The translations under genes were made by a program, and so were the position numbers. The notes beneath the pieces were generated by a model. It saw nothing but the letters and a program-made list of their open reading frames with translations. It searched no databases and was not told where the DNA came from. This document shows, in pieces, positions 1 to 6,485 of a stretch of 13,555 nt of DNA. Source of the stretch: Candidatus Cibiobacter qucibialis (GTDB lineage: Bacteria > Bacillota > Clostridia > Oscillospirales > Ruminococcaceae); assembly GCA_004000625.1 (NCBI GenBank), contig SAUS01000065.1, forward strand, positions 1 to 13,555. The letters run 5' to 3'. The first letter of the stretch is position 1, and each line of letters opens with the position of its first letter.

Positions 1-52
1 AGCTGCCGCACCTCGCTCGCCGTATCGGCACTTAGAATTATGCGGTATTGCC
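1..52 (+). repeat. MITE-like element copy D, right end only
   Basis: These 52 bases are identical to the last 52 bases of the complete copy at 11284-11455, ending in the terminal inverted repeat GAATTATGCGGTATTGCC. The flanking bases 53-56 (TTAA) would be the right target duplication, but the left one lies outside the window. The left part of the element (about 120 bp) is cut off by the window edge. It has the same orientation as the other three copies. Confidence 0.9.
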
Positions 53-119
53 TTAACACAAAATCCCGCCATATTTGTAGAAATAGACGATATTTTCGAC
101 GTTTCAGACACACCATTTT

Positions 120-148
120 ATTATACGGGCCGCCCCCTGTTTGCGCAA
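120..148 (-). promoter_or_regulatory. Minus-strand promoter sharing its -35 with the branching enzyme promoter
   Basis: Read on the minus strand, TTGCGC (148-143) lies 17 nt from a perfect TATAAT (125-120). The palindrome TTGCGCAA at 141-148 serves as the -35 for both directions. Transcription would start near 113 and run leftward through repeat copy D and out of the window; the gene it would serve is not visible. The call rests only on the boxes and their spacing. Confidence 0.45.
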
Positions 149-169
149 GGGCCGTGCCTATGTTATAAT
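141..169 (+). promoter_or_regulatory. Promoter of the branching enzyme gene
   Basis: TTGCGC (141-146), a 17-bp spacer and a perfect TATAAT (164-169) predict a start near 176 and a 5' leader of about 40 nt. The leader contains the Shine-Dalgarno TAAGGGGG at 203-210. The -35 lies in a palindrome shared with a divergent promoter. Confidence 0.65.
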
Positions 170-217
170 AAGTTTGTTTAACACACGTTCAATTTTGCAG
201 GGTAAGGGGGCAGAGCT

Positions 218-1930
218 ATGCGGCCGGATGTGGAAGAGTTTTTCTGCGGCATCAGCTTTGACGCTTACCGCCTGCTGGGTTCCCACCCGGCGGGGCCGGG
301 GCGCGGCTGGCTGTTTACCCTGTGGGCGCCGCACGCCCGCCGCGTGCAGCTGCTGGGGGACTGGAACAGCTGGGATCTCTATTCTGCCGCCGAGCTCACC
401 TTTTGTGAGGACGGCCTGTGGCGCGGGCGGGTGCCCCAGGCGCAGCTCGGGCAGCTGTACAAGTATAACATTCAGGGGCCGGACGGCAGCTGGCAGCTGC
501 GGGCAGACCCGTTTGCCTTTGCGTTTGAAGCTCTGCCCGGCACGGCTTCCCGCCTGGCGGAGCCGAATTACCCGTTCGCCGCTCCCTTGCTGCGCGGTGC
601 CCGCCGGGATGCTCCCGTTCTGATTTACGAACTGCACGCCGCCAGCTGGCACCGCCATTGGGACGGCCGCTATTACACCGGGCCGGAGCTGGCAAAAAGT
701 CTGGTGCCCTATCTTGTGGAGCACCACTACACCCATGTGGAGTTTTTGCCGCTGGCAGAATACCCGTTTGACGGCAGCTGGGGCTACCAGGGGTGCGGGT
801 ATTTTGCCCCCACCCAGCGCATTGGCGGGTTTGCAGGCTTTGCCGCGCTGGTGGATGCCCTGCACGCCGCAGGCATTGCCGTGCTGATGGATTTTGTGCC
901 GGTCCATTTTGCGCCGGATGCCGACCGCCTGGCCTGTTTTGACGGTGCGCCTTTATTTGAATCCGGCCCCAGCGACTGGGGCAGCCTGAACTTTGATCTG
1001 GCCAGCCCGCCGGTGCGCAGCTTTCTGCTCAGTTCGGCGGCGTTCTGGCTGCAGGTGTGCCGGTGCGACGGCCTGCGGGTGGATGCCATCGGCAACGCGC
1101 TGTACCACTGCCCCAACGGCTGGCAGGCAGCAGAGTTTTTCAAAACGCTGACTGCCGGGCTGCACGCGCGGTTCCCCGGCTGCATGCTGGTGGCAGAGGA
1201 CAGCGCCGGTTCCATGAACGCCACCTCCGATACCGCCAGCGGCGGGCTGGGCTTTGACTATGTGTGGGAGATCGGCTGGACACAGGATACGCTGGCCTAT
1301 TTTGCCGCGCCGTTCGGCGGGCGCAGCGCTCTGTTCCGGCAGTTGTGCGGCAGCTTTGGCCCCTTTGGCGCGGTTCAGGGCATCAACGCGCTGAGCCACG
1401 ATGAAAACCACCCCGCCAGCATTTTCACCCGCCTGTATGGCAATGCAGAAGAAAAGCTGGCCCAGATGCGGCTGCTGCTGTTATTACAGGCCGCCCGCCC
1501 CGGCAAAAGCCTGCTGTTTGCGGGGGTGGAGTTCGGCCAGCCGGATGCCTTTACCGATGGCCGGGAGCCGAACTGGGCTATGCTGGCGGACGCCGGACAC
1601 CGCGCCCTGGCTGATTACAGTAAGGCGCTGAATGCTTTCTGCCTGGCACACCCGGCGCTGTATGCGCCCCAAAGCTTTGCCTGGACCGCGCAGGATGCAA
1701 GCACCGGCGTGCTGGGCTTTACGTTGCAGGCCGGCTGTGAAACACTTTTGTGCGCCCTGAACACCGGCACACAGGCCGTACAGGGGTTTGGGCTAAAGCC
1801 GGGCTGGGGCAGCTGTGCCCTGCCGCTGTTTGCCGCGGGCTGGGTGGATAATGCTCCCCGCCCCATTGCCAACGGATGGCTTGCGCTGGACCTTGCACCG
1901 TTAAGCGGCGGAATTTGGCAGATCGAGTAA
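218..1930 (+). CDS. glgB: Short GH13 1,4-alpha-glucan branching enzyme-like protein
   Basis: 570 aa. It probably forms alpha-1,6 branches in glycogen by cutting and transferring alpha-1,4 glucan chains in the cytoplasm. An N-terminal CBM48-like beta domain (about 25-110, with LFTLWAPHARRVQLLGDWN) precedes a GH13 barrel. Seen motifs: region I DFVPVHF (D225-F231), nucleophile D289 in DGLRVDAIGNALY, acid/base E327 in LVAEDS, and D395 in LSHDENHP. The triad is complete, and WGSLNFDL and LGFDYVWEIGW also match GlgB. It is shorter than usual GlgB (about 630-760 aa), mainly in the N-terminal region and the linkers. ATG 218 follows TAAGGGGG at a proper distance. No other glycogen gene is adjacent, and no terminator separates it from the thiT promoter. 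The alternative is a related GH13 maltooligosyl enzyme; the HDE motif and CBM48 favour GlgB. Confidence 0.85.
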   Translation: MRPDVEEFFCGISFDAYRLLGSHPAGPGRGWLFTLWAPHARRVQLLGDWNSWDLYSAAELTFCEDGLWRGRVPQAQLGQLYKYNIQGPDGSWQLRADPFAFAFEALPGTASRLAEPNYPFAAPLLRGARRDAPVLIYELHAASWHRHWDGRYYTGPELAKSLVPYLVEHHYTHVEFLPLAEYPFDGSWGYQGCGYFAPTQRIGGFAGFAALVDALHAAGIAVLMDFVPVHFAPDADRLACFDGAPLFESGPSDWGSLNFDLASPPVRSFLLSSAAFWLQVCRCDGLRVDAIGNALYHCPNGWQAAEFFKTLTAGLHARFPGCMLVAEDSAGSMNATSDTASGGLGFDYVWEIGWTQDTLAYFAAPFGGRSALFRQLCGSFGPFGAVQGINALSHDENHPASIFTRLYGNAEEKLAQMRLLLLLQAARPGKSLLFAGVEFGQPDAFTDGREPNWAMLADAGHRALADYSKALNAFCLAHPALYAPQSFAWTAQDASTGVLGFTLQAGCETLLCALNTGTQAVQGFGLKPGWGSCALPLFAAGWVDNAPRPIANGWLALDLAPLSGGIWQIE

Positions 1931-1939
1931 TTTTCCGCC

Positions 1940-1967
1940 TTGACAAACCGGCATTTCCTGCTATACT
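1940..1967 (+). promoter_or_regulatory. Promoter of the TPP riboswitch-thiT unit
   Basis: A consensus -35 TTGACA (1940-1945), a 16-bp spacer and TATACT (1962-1967) preceded by TG-C form an extended -10. It starts only 9 bases after the branching enzyme stop codon, so thiT is an independent unit. Confidence 0.8.
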
Positions 1968-1982
1968 GGGAACCGGACATAA

Positions 1983-2076
1983 GAACAGGGGCGCTGGAGG
2001 GCATCTCCGGCTGAGATCAAAGCAACTGTGTTTTGAGCACCCTATACCTGATCCGGGTAATGCCGGCGTAGGAAGT
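1983..2076 (+). ncRNA. TPP riboswitch (THI element)
   Basis: The aptamer core is recognisable in order: ACAGGGG at 1985-1991, the CTGAGA thi-box at 2011-2016, ACCTGAT at 2046-2052, then GGGTAATGCCGGCGTAGGAA to about 2074. These are the invariant blocks that bind the pyrimidine and pyrophosphate parts of thiamine pyrophosphate. It is followed by an intrinsic terminator and a thiamine transporter gene, so binding of TPP should switch thiT off by premature termination. Confidence 0.95.
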
Positions 2077-2111
2077 TTTGCTGTGGTTATATACTGCTCA
2101 CAACGCTTTTG

Positions 2112-2146
2112 GCGCCCGCTGTACCTGCGGGCGCTTTTCTTGTTTT
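2112..2146 (+). terminator. Riboswitch expression-platform terminator
   Basis: A perfect 8-bp stem GCGCCCGC (2112-2119) / GCGGGCGC (2127-2134) with a 7-nt loop is followed by TTTTCTTGTTTTT. It lies between the TPP aptamer and the thiT start, the expected place for ligand-dependent termination. I did not identify the antiterminator strand with certainty. Confidence 0.9.
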
Positions 2147-2170
2147 TATGTACTATTTTTCAGGAGTGGT

Positions 2171-2740
2171 ATGTATATGTCATCCTCTTACACCAAAACG
2201 CGCATTATGGTAGAATGCGCCCTGATGATTGCGCTGGGCACCATCCTGGCCAACATCAAAATCTATGAGCTGCCCAACGGCGGCTCCATCACGCTGTTCA
2301 GCATGGTGCCGTTCATTCTGGTATCCTTCCGCCACGGGGTCAAGTGGGGCCTGTTCACCGGCTTTGTGAACAGCCTGCTGCAGATGTTGCTGGGCTTTTA
2401 TGCGCCCCCGGCGCCCGGCCTGCTGCCTTTGGTGGGCATGATCCTGCTGGATTATGTGCTGGCCTTCTCCTTTCTGGGGCTTGCCTGCGTATTTGCCAAG
2501 CCGTTCAAAAACAAGCTGATCGGCGTGGCCGTGGGCTCCGCCGCCGTGTGCGTGCTGCGTTTCCTGTGCAGCTTTTTGTCCGGCGTGCTGATCTGGGGCA
2601 ACCTGAGCGATGGTCTGCCCGCGTGGATCTACAGCCTGACTTACAACGGCTCCTACATGCTGCCGGAAGGTATTATGACCACCATTGCCGTGGTGCTGCT
2701 GTACAAGGCTGCGCCCCAGCTGTTCAGCGCCAACAACTGA
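2171..2740 (+). CDS. thiT: Thiamine-specific ECF transporter S component ThiT
   Basis: 189 aa, very hydrophobic with about six membrane segments, the normal ThiT size (about 180-190 aa). Family motifs are present: GGSITLFSMVPF, the FRHGVKWGLFTGFVNSLLQ segment, the DYVLAFSFLGLA segment and NGSYMLPEGIMTT near the C-terminus, where Asn and Tyr help bind thiamine in known ThiT proteins. It captures thiamine in the membrane and needs the shared EcfA, EcfA' and EcfT, which are not in this window (group II ECF). The start is uncertain: AGGAG ends at 2166, so ATG 2171 is 4 nt away and ATG 2177 is 10 nt away; the N-terminus is MYMSSS or MSSS. A TPP riboswitch upstream supports the assignment strongly. 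Confidence 0.93.
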   Translation: MYMSSSYTKTRIMVECALMIALGTILANIKIYELPNGGSITLFSMVPFILVSFRHGVKWGLFTGFVNSLLQMLLGFYAPPAPGLLPLVGMILLDYVLAFSFLGLACVFAKPFKNKLIGVAVGSAAVCVLRFLCSFLSGVLIWGNLSDGLPAWIYSLTYNGSYMLPEGIMTTIAVVLLYKAAPQLFSANN

Positions 2741-2764
2741 TTTTTCCATTTTCAACTCCGTTTG

Positions 2765-2812
2765 CCTGGGGTGCCGTTTTTACGGCGTCCCAGGATTTTT
2801 TATTTCCTTTTT
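2765..2812 (+). terminator. Terminator of thiT
   Basis: A 12-bp stem CCTGGGGTGCCG (2765-2776) / CGGCGTCCCAGG (2783-2794), with two wobble pairs in the middle and a 6-nt loop, is followed by a T-rich tract. Confidence 0.88.
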
Positions 2813-3093
2813 TCTTGATTTGCCCGTACCTGCTGCACAAAAGTTTTACCATGGCAGACATCACATTTTCCGCCCCGCCCGCCAGCCGCACCGCACGTTT
2901 TTTGCCCTGCACCAGCAGCTGCTCGTTTCAGCTGCTAAATATTACAGAAATGCGTTTTTGTACAGTTTTTTCAAATGTATTTTTGTTGCAATATTTTAGC
3001 AAAAAACGCTCACTTTATGTTATCTTTATCTATCTCTTTGTTTCGTTAAAGCGCCGGGGCACCTGTCTTTCTTTCAAGTTTCGGTCAAAATGC

Positions 3094-3115
3094 GTTATAT
3101 TTTTAGCAATATAAC
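3094..3115. promoter_or_regulatory. Inverted repeat, candidate operator
   Basis: GTTATATT (3094-3101), a 6-nt spacer and AATATAAC (3108-3115) form a perfect 8-bp dyad about 50 bp upstream of the PTS -35. Its size and symmetry suit a dimeric regulator. No regulator gene for the nag genes lies nearby, so the binding protein is unknown. Confidence 0.35.
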
Positions 3116-3164
3116 CAAAGTCACCTTTGTTTTTTCGGCATTGTGCTATTTTGACAAAATACAT

Positions 3165-3202
3165 TTGCAATTTATTGAAAATATGTTAAGATAGATTTAA
3201 CA
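3165..3202 (+). promoter_or_regulatory. PTS promoter with dyad over the -10
   Basis: TTGCAA (3165-3170), 16 bp, then TG-T-TAAGAT with the -10 at 3187-3192 (extended -10). A perfect dyad TGTTAA (3184-3189) / TTAACA (3197-3202) overlaps the -10 and the likely start site, a typical repressor position. An additional consensus TTGACA at 3151-3156 could serve an alternative start. Confidence 0.5.
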
Positions 3203-3341
3203 GATTGTTACACCGCAAACAATGTTCCTATTTACCACTGCATGAACGGGAATTTTGCTAACCAGAGCGGTTTTGCAATCCCCACCGGGGGCATTAGCTT
3301 CACCCCGGCAAAATACGTCCGTATTAGGAGGAATGTATCTT

Positions 3342-4826
3342 ATGATGAAATGGCTGCAAAAGCTCGGCAAGGCGTTGATGCTGCCCGTTGCCGCGCTGCC
3401 CGTCTGTGGTATTCTGATGGGTATTGGCTACGCTCTGGCTCCCGCCGTTATGGGTGCTGAAGGTCCTACTACCGGTGCTGCTTACACGATCGGCTTCCTG
3501 CTGGTCAAGGCTGGCGGCGCTCTGATCGATAACATGGCTTGGCTGTTCGCCATCGGCGCAGCTGTCGGCCTGGCAAACGACCATGACGGCACCGCCGGTC
3601 TGGCTGGTCTGGTCAGCTTTTTGATGATGCAGCAGCTGCTCAGCCCCGGTGTTGTGGGCACCATCCGCGCTGCTGTTGGTTCCACCCTGGAAGAAGGCAC
3701 CGTTGATTACATTGCTTTCAGCAAGATCGCCGGCAACTCCTTCATCGGCATCCTGGCCGCTGTCATCGGCGCCACCTGCTACAACAAGTTCAAGAGCACC
3801 AAGCTGCCTGACTGGCTGGCATTCTTCAGCGGCAAGCGCAGCGTTGCTATCATGACCGCTTTGGTTTCCATCGTGACTTCTGTTATCCTGCTGTTCGTCT
3901 GGCCCGTTATCTTCGGCATTCTGGTTGCTCTGGGCAACGGCATTGCCGGCTTGAGCGGCATCGGCGCAGGTATCTATGCTTTCCTGAACCGTCTGCTCAT
4001 CCCCACCGGCCTGCACCACGCTTTGAACAACGTGTTCTGGTTTGACACCATCGGCCTGGGCGACCTGAAACACTTCTGGGCTGGCGAGACCAGTGCTGAC
4101 GTGGGCTGGGACCTTGGCATGTACATGTCCGGCTTCTTCCCCTGCATGATGTTCGGTATCCCCGGCGCTGCACTGGCTATGGTCCGCACCGCAAAGAACA
4201 AGAAGGCTGCTATCGGTCTGGTTGTTTCCGCCGCTATCTGCGCTTTCGTCTGCGGCGTTACCGAGCCGTTTGAGTTCGGCTTCATGTTCCTGTGCTTCCC
4301 CCTGTATGTTGTTTATGCTGCTCTGTACGGCATTTTCACCATCATCACCTACTACTCCGGTTTCCGCGCTGGCTTCTGCTTCTCCGCAGGCGCAACGGAC
4401 CTGGTTTTCTCCGCTTCCCTGCCCGCAGCTGCCAAGACTTGGATGATCATTCCTCTGGGCATTGCCGCTTTTGTTGTGTTCTACCTGGTCTTCTACTTCG
4501 CTATCACCAAGTTTGACCTCAAGACCCCCGGCCGTGAGGACGACGATGTGGAAGAAAGCGAAAAGAACATCAAGCTTTCCAACAACAACTACACTGCGAT
4601 TGCTACCGGTGTTCTGGCTGCTGTCGGCGGCAAGGAGAACATCACCGGTGCTGACTACTGCGCAACCCGCCTGCGCCTTGAAGTGAAAGATTCTTCCGCT
4701 GTGAATGAAAAGGCTGTCAAGGCTGCCGGTGCTGCCGGTGTCATCCGCCCGTCCAAGACTTCCTGCCAGGTTGTCATCGGGCCTCAGGTTCAGTTCGTGT
4801 TCGATGAACTGAAGAAGATGCTGTAA
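3342..4826 (+). CDS. PTS transporter EIICB, GlcNAc/glucose family
   Basis: 494 aa. It imports a sugar through the membrane while phosphorylating it. The N-terminal EIIC domain (about 1-400) carries many hydrophobic segments, HHALNNVFWF and the conserved VCGVTEPFEF loop. The C-terminal EIIB domain (about 416-494) has the phospho-accepting Cys440 in DYCATRLRL. No EIIA domain follows, so a separate EIIA must donate the phosphate. NagB and NagA genes downstream make N-acetylglucosamine the likely substrate, although the family also includes glucose permeases. ATG 3342 is chosen because AGGAGG (3326-3331) is 10 nt away; ATG 3333 is too close to the Shine-Dalgarno, and ATG 3345 is another option. 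The codons are unusually rich in GCT and GTT compared with the branching enzyme gene, suggesting high expression. Confidence 0.92.
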   Translation: MMKWLQKLGKALMLPVAALPVCGILMGIGYALAPAVMGAEGPTTGAAYTIGFLLVKAGGALIDNMAWLFAIGAAVGLANDHDGTAGLAGLVSFLMMQQLLSPGVVGTIRAAVGSTLEEGTVDYIAFSKIAGNSFIGILAAVIGATCYNKFKSTKLPDWLAFFSGKRSVAIMTALVSIVTSVILLFVWPVIFGILVALGNGIAGLSGIGAGIYAFLNRLLIPTGLHHALNNVFWFDTIGLGDLKHFWAGETSADVGWDLGMYMSGFFPCMMFGIPGAALAMVRTAKNKKAAIGLVVSAAICAFVCGVTEPFEFGFMFLCFPLYVVYAALYGIFTIITYYSGFRAGFCFSAGATDLVFSASLPAAAKTWMIIPLGIAAFVVFYLVFYFAITKFDLKTPGREDDDVEESEKNIKLSNNNYTAIATGVLAAVGGKENITGADYCATRLRLEVKDSSAVNEKAVKAAGAAGVIRPSKTSCQVVIGPQVQFVFDELKKML

Positions 4827-4870
4827 TTTAAGTAACAGCAAGGGCAAGGGTTCTGGTTCCTTTGTTCTAC

Positions 4871-4917
4871 GCCGCAGGCTGGCCGCCATGGCCCTGCCTG
4901 CGGCTTTTTTGTTTTGG
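4871..4917 (+). terminator. Terminator of the PTS EIICB gene
   Basis: GCCGCAGGC (4871-4879) pairs perfectly with GCCTGCGGC (4896-4904) around a 16-nt loop that contains an inner GGCC/GGCC pairing. A run of six T and then GTTTTGG follows. Confidence 0.9.
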
Positions 4918-4954
4918 TGGGCAAAAGCTGGCGTTTAACTCTTTCTTTTCTTGC

Positions 4955-4982
4955 TTGATTATGTTAAAATCAGAACTATAAA
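4955..4982 (+). promoter_or_regulatory. Candidate promoter of the stand-alone EIIB gene
   Basis: TTGATT (4955-4960), 16 bp, TATAAA (4977-4982). An overlapping alternative is TTTCTT (4942-4947), 17 bp, with the extended -10 TG-T-TAAAAT (4965-4970). The strong terminator just upstream makes a promoter here likely. Confidence 0.5.
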
Positions 4983-4984
4983 TG

Positions 4985-5031
4985 CCTCCTGCGGGTTTGC
5001 CGCAGCGGCAAAAATACACTACCCAAGGAGG
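4985..5031 (+). promoter_or_regulatory. Leader hairpin able to hide the Shine-Dalgarno of the EIIB gene
   Basis: CCTCCT at 4985-4990 is complementary to the AGGAGG of the ribosome binding site (5026-5031). Between them lies a perfect small hairpin TTTGCC-GCAGC-GGCAAA near 4996-5012. Together they could form a nested structure that limits translation. The pairing is visible; the regulatory role is inference. Confidence 0.35.
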
Positions 5032-5042
5032 TACTTTGTAAC

Positions 5043-5525
5043 ATGAACTCATTCCAACGCATCTGCCGGTCGCCTGCTTTTTTGGTGCTGGCCCTGATTT
5101 TGTGCGCCGCCGTGATTGCCGGCGGCGTTGCCCTGGCCCCCGCCGCCCCCAAGGTTTGGATCGTGATCCCTGTGCTGCTGGCTGTGGCCGCGGTTATCTG
5201 CTTCTTTGTGGCGCGCTCCACCAGCAAGGCCGCGCTGCAAAAAAAGAAAGAGGCGGAAAACGAGGGTGTGGTAAAAGCCGACCTTGACCATGCCGGCATC
5301 GCCGCCAACATTCTGGCTGCGCTGGGCGGTAAGGCCAATGTGCAAAAAGCCAGCTGCTGCGCCACACGGCTGCGCTTCCAGCTGAAAGACGGCGCTAAGG
5401 TGGACGAAAAGGCACTCAAATCCGCCGGGGCTTCCGGTGTGATCCGCTCCACCCCCACGGCCTGCCAGGTCATTCTTGGCACGCAGGTCCGCTTTGTTTA
5501 CGAAGAACTGCAAAAGCTGTTGTAA
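5043..5525 (+). CDS. Membrane-anchored stand-alone PTS EIIB domain protein
   Basis: 160 aa. Two hydrophobic helices (about 12-32 and 38-57) with only a short turn between them are followed by a charged linker (58-78, KKKEAENE) and one EIIB domain of the glucose/GlcNAc family (about 82-160). The expected phospho-cysteine is C106 in CCATRLRF, with a second Cys beside it (C105). The EIIB part shares over half its residues with the EIIB of the upstream PTS gene by hand alignment (about 43 of 75), so a domain duplication is likely. There is no EIIC or EIIA. It could be an auxiliary phosphocarrier for an EIIC lacking its own EIIB, or a sensor of PTS phosphorylation. AAGGAGG (5025-5031) lies 11 nt before ATG 5043. 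Confidence 0.82.
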   Translation: MNSFQRICRSPAFLVLALILCAAVIAGGVALAPAAPKVWIVIPVLLAVAAVICFFVARSTSKAALQKKKEAENEGVVKADLDHAGIAANILAALGGKANVQKASCCATRLRFQLKDGAKVDEKALKSAGASGVIRSTPTACQVILGTQVRFVYEELQKLL

Positions 5526-5538
5526 GGCAGCGTTCCCC

Positions 5539-5574
5539 ATCCTGGTTCCGGCTTCCGGAGCCAGGATTTTTTGT
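5539..5574 (+). terminator. Terminator of the EIIB gene
   Basis: A 13-bp stem ATCCTGGTTCCGG (5539-5551) / CCGGAGCCAGGAT (5555-5567) with one wobble pair and a 3-nt loop, running into TTTTTTG. Confidence 0.92.
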
Positions 5575-5646
5575 TATATTTTCCTAAAATATTTCTTTGT
5601 TTTTTCTCTCTTTTTTCTACAATCTCTAGTTTCTTTGTGGTGTTTG

Positions 5647-5655
5647 TGCTATACT
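5647..5655 (+). promoter_or_regulatory. Extended -10 promoter of nagBA
   Basis: TGCTATACT at 5647-5655 is an extended -10 identical to the one before thiT. No good -35 is visible at the right distance, as is common for extended -10 promoters. It follows a terminator and an AT-rich spacer, and the start codon is 49 nt downstream. Confidence 0.55.
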
Positions 5656-5704
5656 ATAGGTAATGGCTGTCCGCGCACAAAAAAAGAATAAGGAGATGTT
5701 CCCC

Positions 5705-6436
5705 ATGAAAATTATTCGTGCAAAAGATTATTATGATATGTCCCGCAAAGCGGCCAATATCATCTCGGCACAGGTCATCATGAAGCCCAACTGCGTGCTG
5801 GGCCTTGCAACCGGCGGCACCCCCGTTGGCACCTACAAACAGCTGGTTGAATGGTACAACAAGGGCGACCTTGATTTTGCGGAAGTAAACACCGTCAACC
5901 TGGACGAATACCGCGGTCTGCCCCGCGAGCATCCCGAAAGCTACTGGTCCTTCATGCACCGCAACCTGTTTGACCTGGTCAACATCCGCCCCGAAGCCAT
6001 CCATATGCCTGCCGGCACCAACATGGATGCTGCTGCCGAGTGCTCCCACTATGATGAAATCATCCAGCATCTGGGCGGCGTGGATCTGCAGCTGCTGGGC
6101 ATTGGCCACGATGGCCACATTGGCTTTAACGAGCCGGGTGCCGCTTTTGAGCTTGGCACCCACTGTGTCCACCTGACCAAAGAGACCATTGAGGCCAACA
6201 AGCGCTTCTTTGACAACAACGAAGATCTGGTCCCGAAAGAAGCCTACACCATGGGCATCAAAACCATCATGCAGGCCCGCAAGGTTCTGATGGTTGCCAA
6301 CGGCGTTGGCAAGGCTGACATCATTAAGAAAGCTTTCTTCGGCCCCGTCACGCCGGAAGTTCCCGCTTCCATCCTGCAGATGCACCCGGATTTCACCCTG
6401 GTGCTGGATGCCGAAGCTGCTTCCAAGCTGGACTAA
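5705..6436 (+). CDS. nagB: Glucosamine-6-phosphate deaminase
   Basis: 243 aa, the usual length of short NagB proteins. It converts glucosamine-6-phosphate to fructose-6-phosphate and ammonia in the cytoplasm, feeding amino sugar carbon into glycolysis. Family motifs: ATGGTPVGTY near the N-terminus (phosphate binding), D67 in NLDEYRGL, and GIGHDGHIGFNEPG with D136, H138 and E143. These match the E. coli catalytic residues D72, D141, H143 and E148 at a constant offset of five. ATG 5705 is chosen because AGGAG (5691-5695) is 9 nt away and MKIIRAKDYY aligns with the family N-terminus. nagA follows after 49 bp on the same strand with no terminator between, so they form one operon. Confidence 0.97.
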   Translation: MKIIRAKDYYDMSRKAANIISAQVIMKPNCVLGLATGGTPVGTYKQLVEWYNKGDLDFAEVNTVNLDEYRGLPREHPESYWSFMHRNLFDLVNIRPEAIHMPAGTNMDAAAECSHYDEIIQHLGGVDLQLLGIGHDGHIGFNEPGAAFELGTHCVHLTKETIEANKRFFDNNEDLVPKEAYTMGIKTIMQARKVLMVANGVGKADIIKKAFFGPVTPEVPASILQMHPDFTLVLDAEAASKLD

Positions 6437-6485
6437 GCGTATCGCTCAAGCCCTTACTGCATAACTGATAAGAGGGAATTTCTCA

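Larger units (their letters stand above)
2813..3341 (+). other. AT-rich intergenic and leader region before the PTS gene
   Basis: No convincing gene. The stretch is much richer in A and T than its neighbours from about 2937 to 3240. It holds an 8-bp inverted repeat AGCAGCTG (2914-2921) / CAGCTGCT (2929-2936), an 8-bp inverted repeat at 3094-3115, the PTS promoter and a 5' leader of about 140 nt. The leader can form ATTGTT (3204-3209) / AACAAT (3218-3223) and a CCGGGG/CCCCGG pairing around 3286-3308. No U-tract follows these stems, so they do not look like terminators. Confidence 0.6.

Noticed and set aside
3203..3235. GATTGTTAC after the PTS promoter, like the start of a BglG/LicT ribonucleic antiterminator site
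   Set aside because: Only the first nine bases match; the second half (GGCAAAACC-like) and an overlapping terminator are missing.
3333..3341. ATG at 3333 as the PTS start codon
   Set aside because: It is in frame but only one base after AGGAGG; ATG 3342 has workable spacing and gives the normal EIIC N-terminus.
3324..4889. A 521-codon minus-strand open frame opposite the PTS gene
   Set aside because: It is an antisense shadow of the clear EIICB gene, with low-complexity acidic and Gln/His-rich content, and no domain or ribosome binding site.
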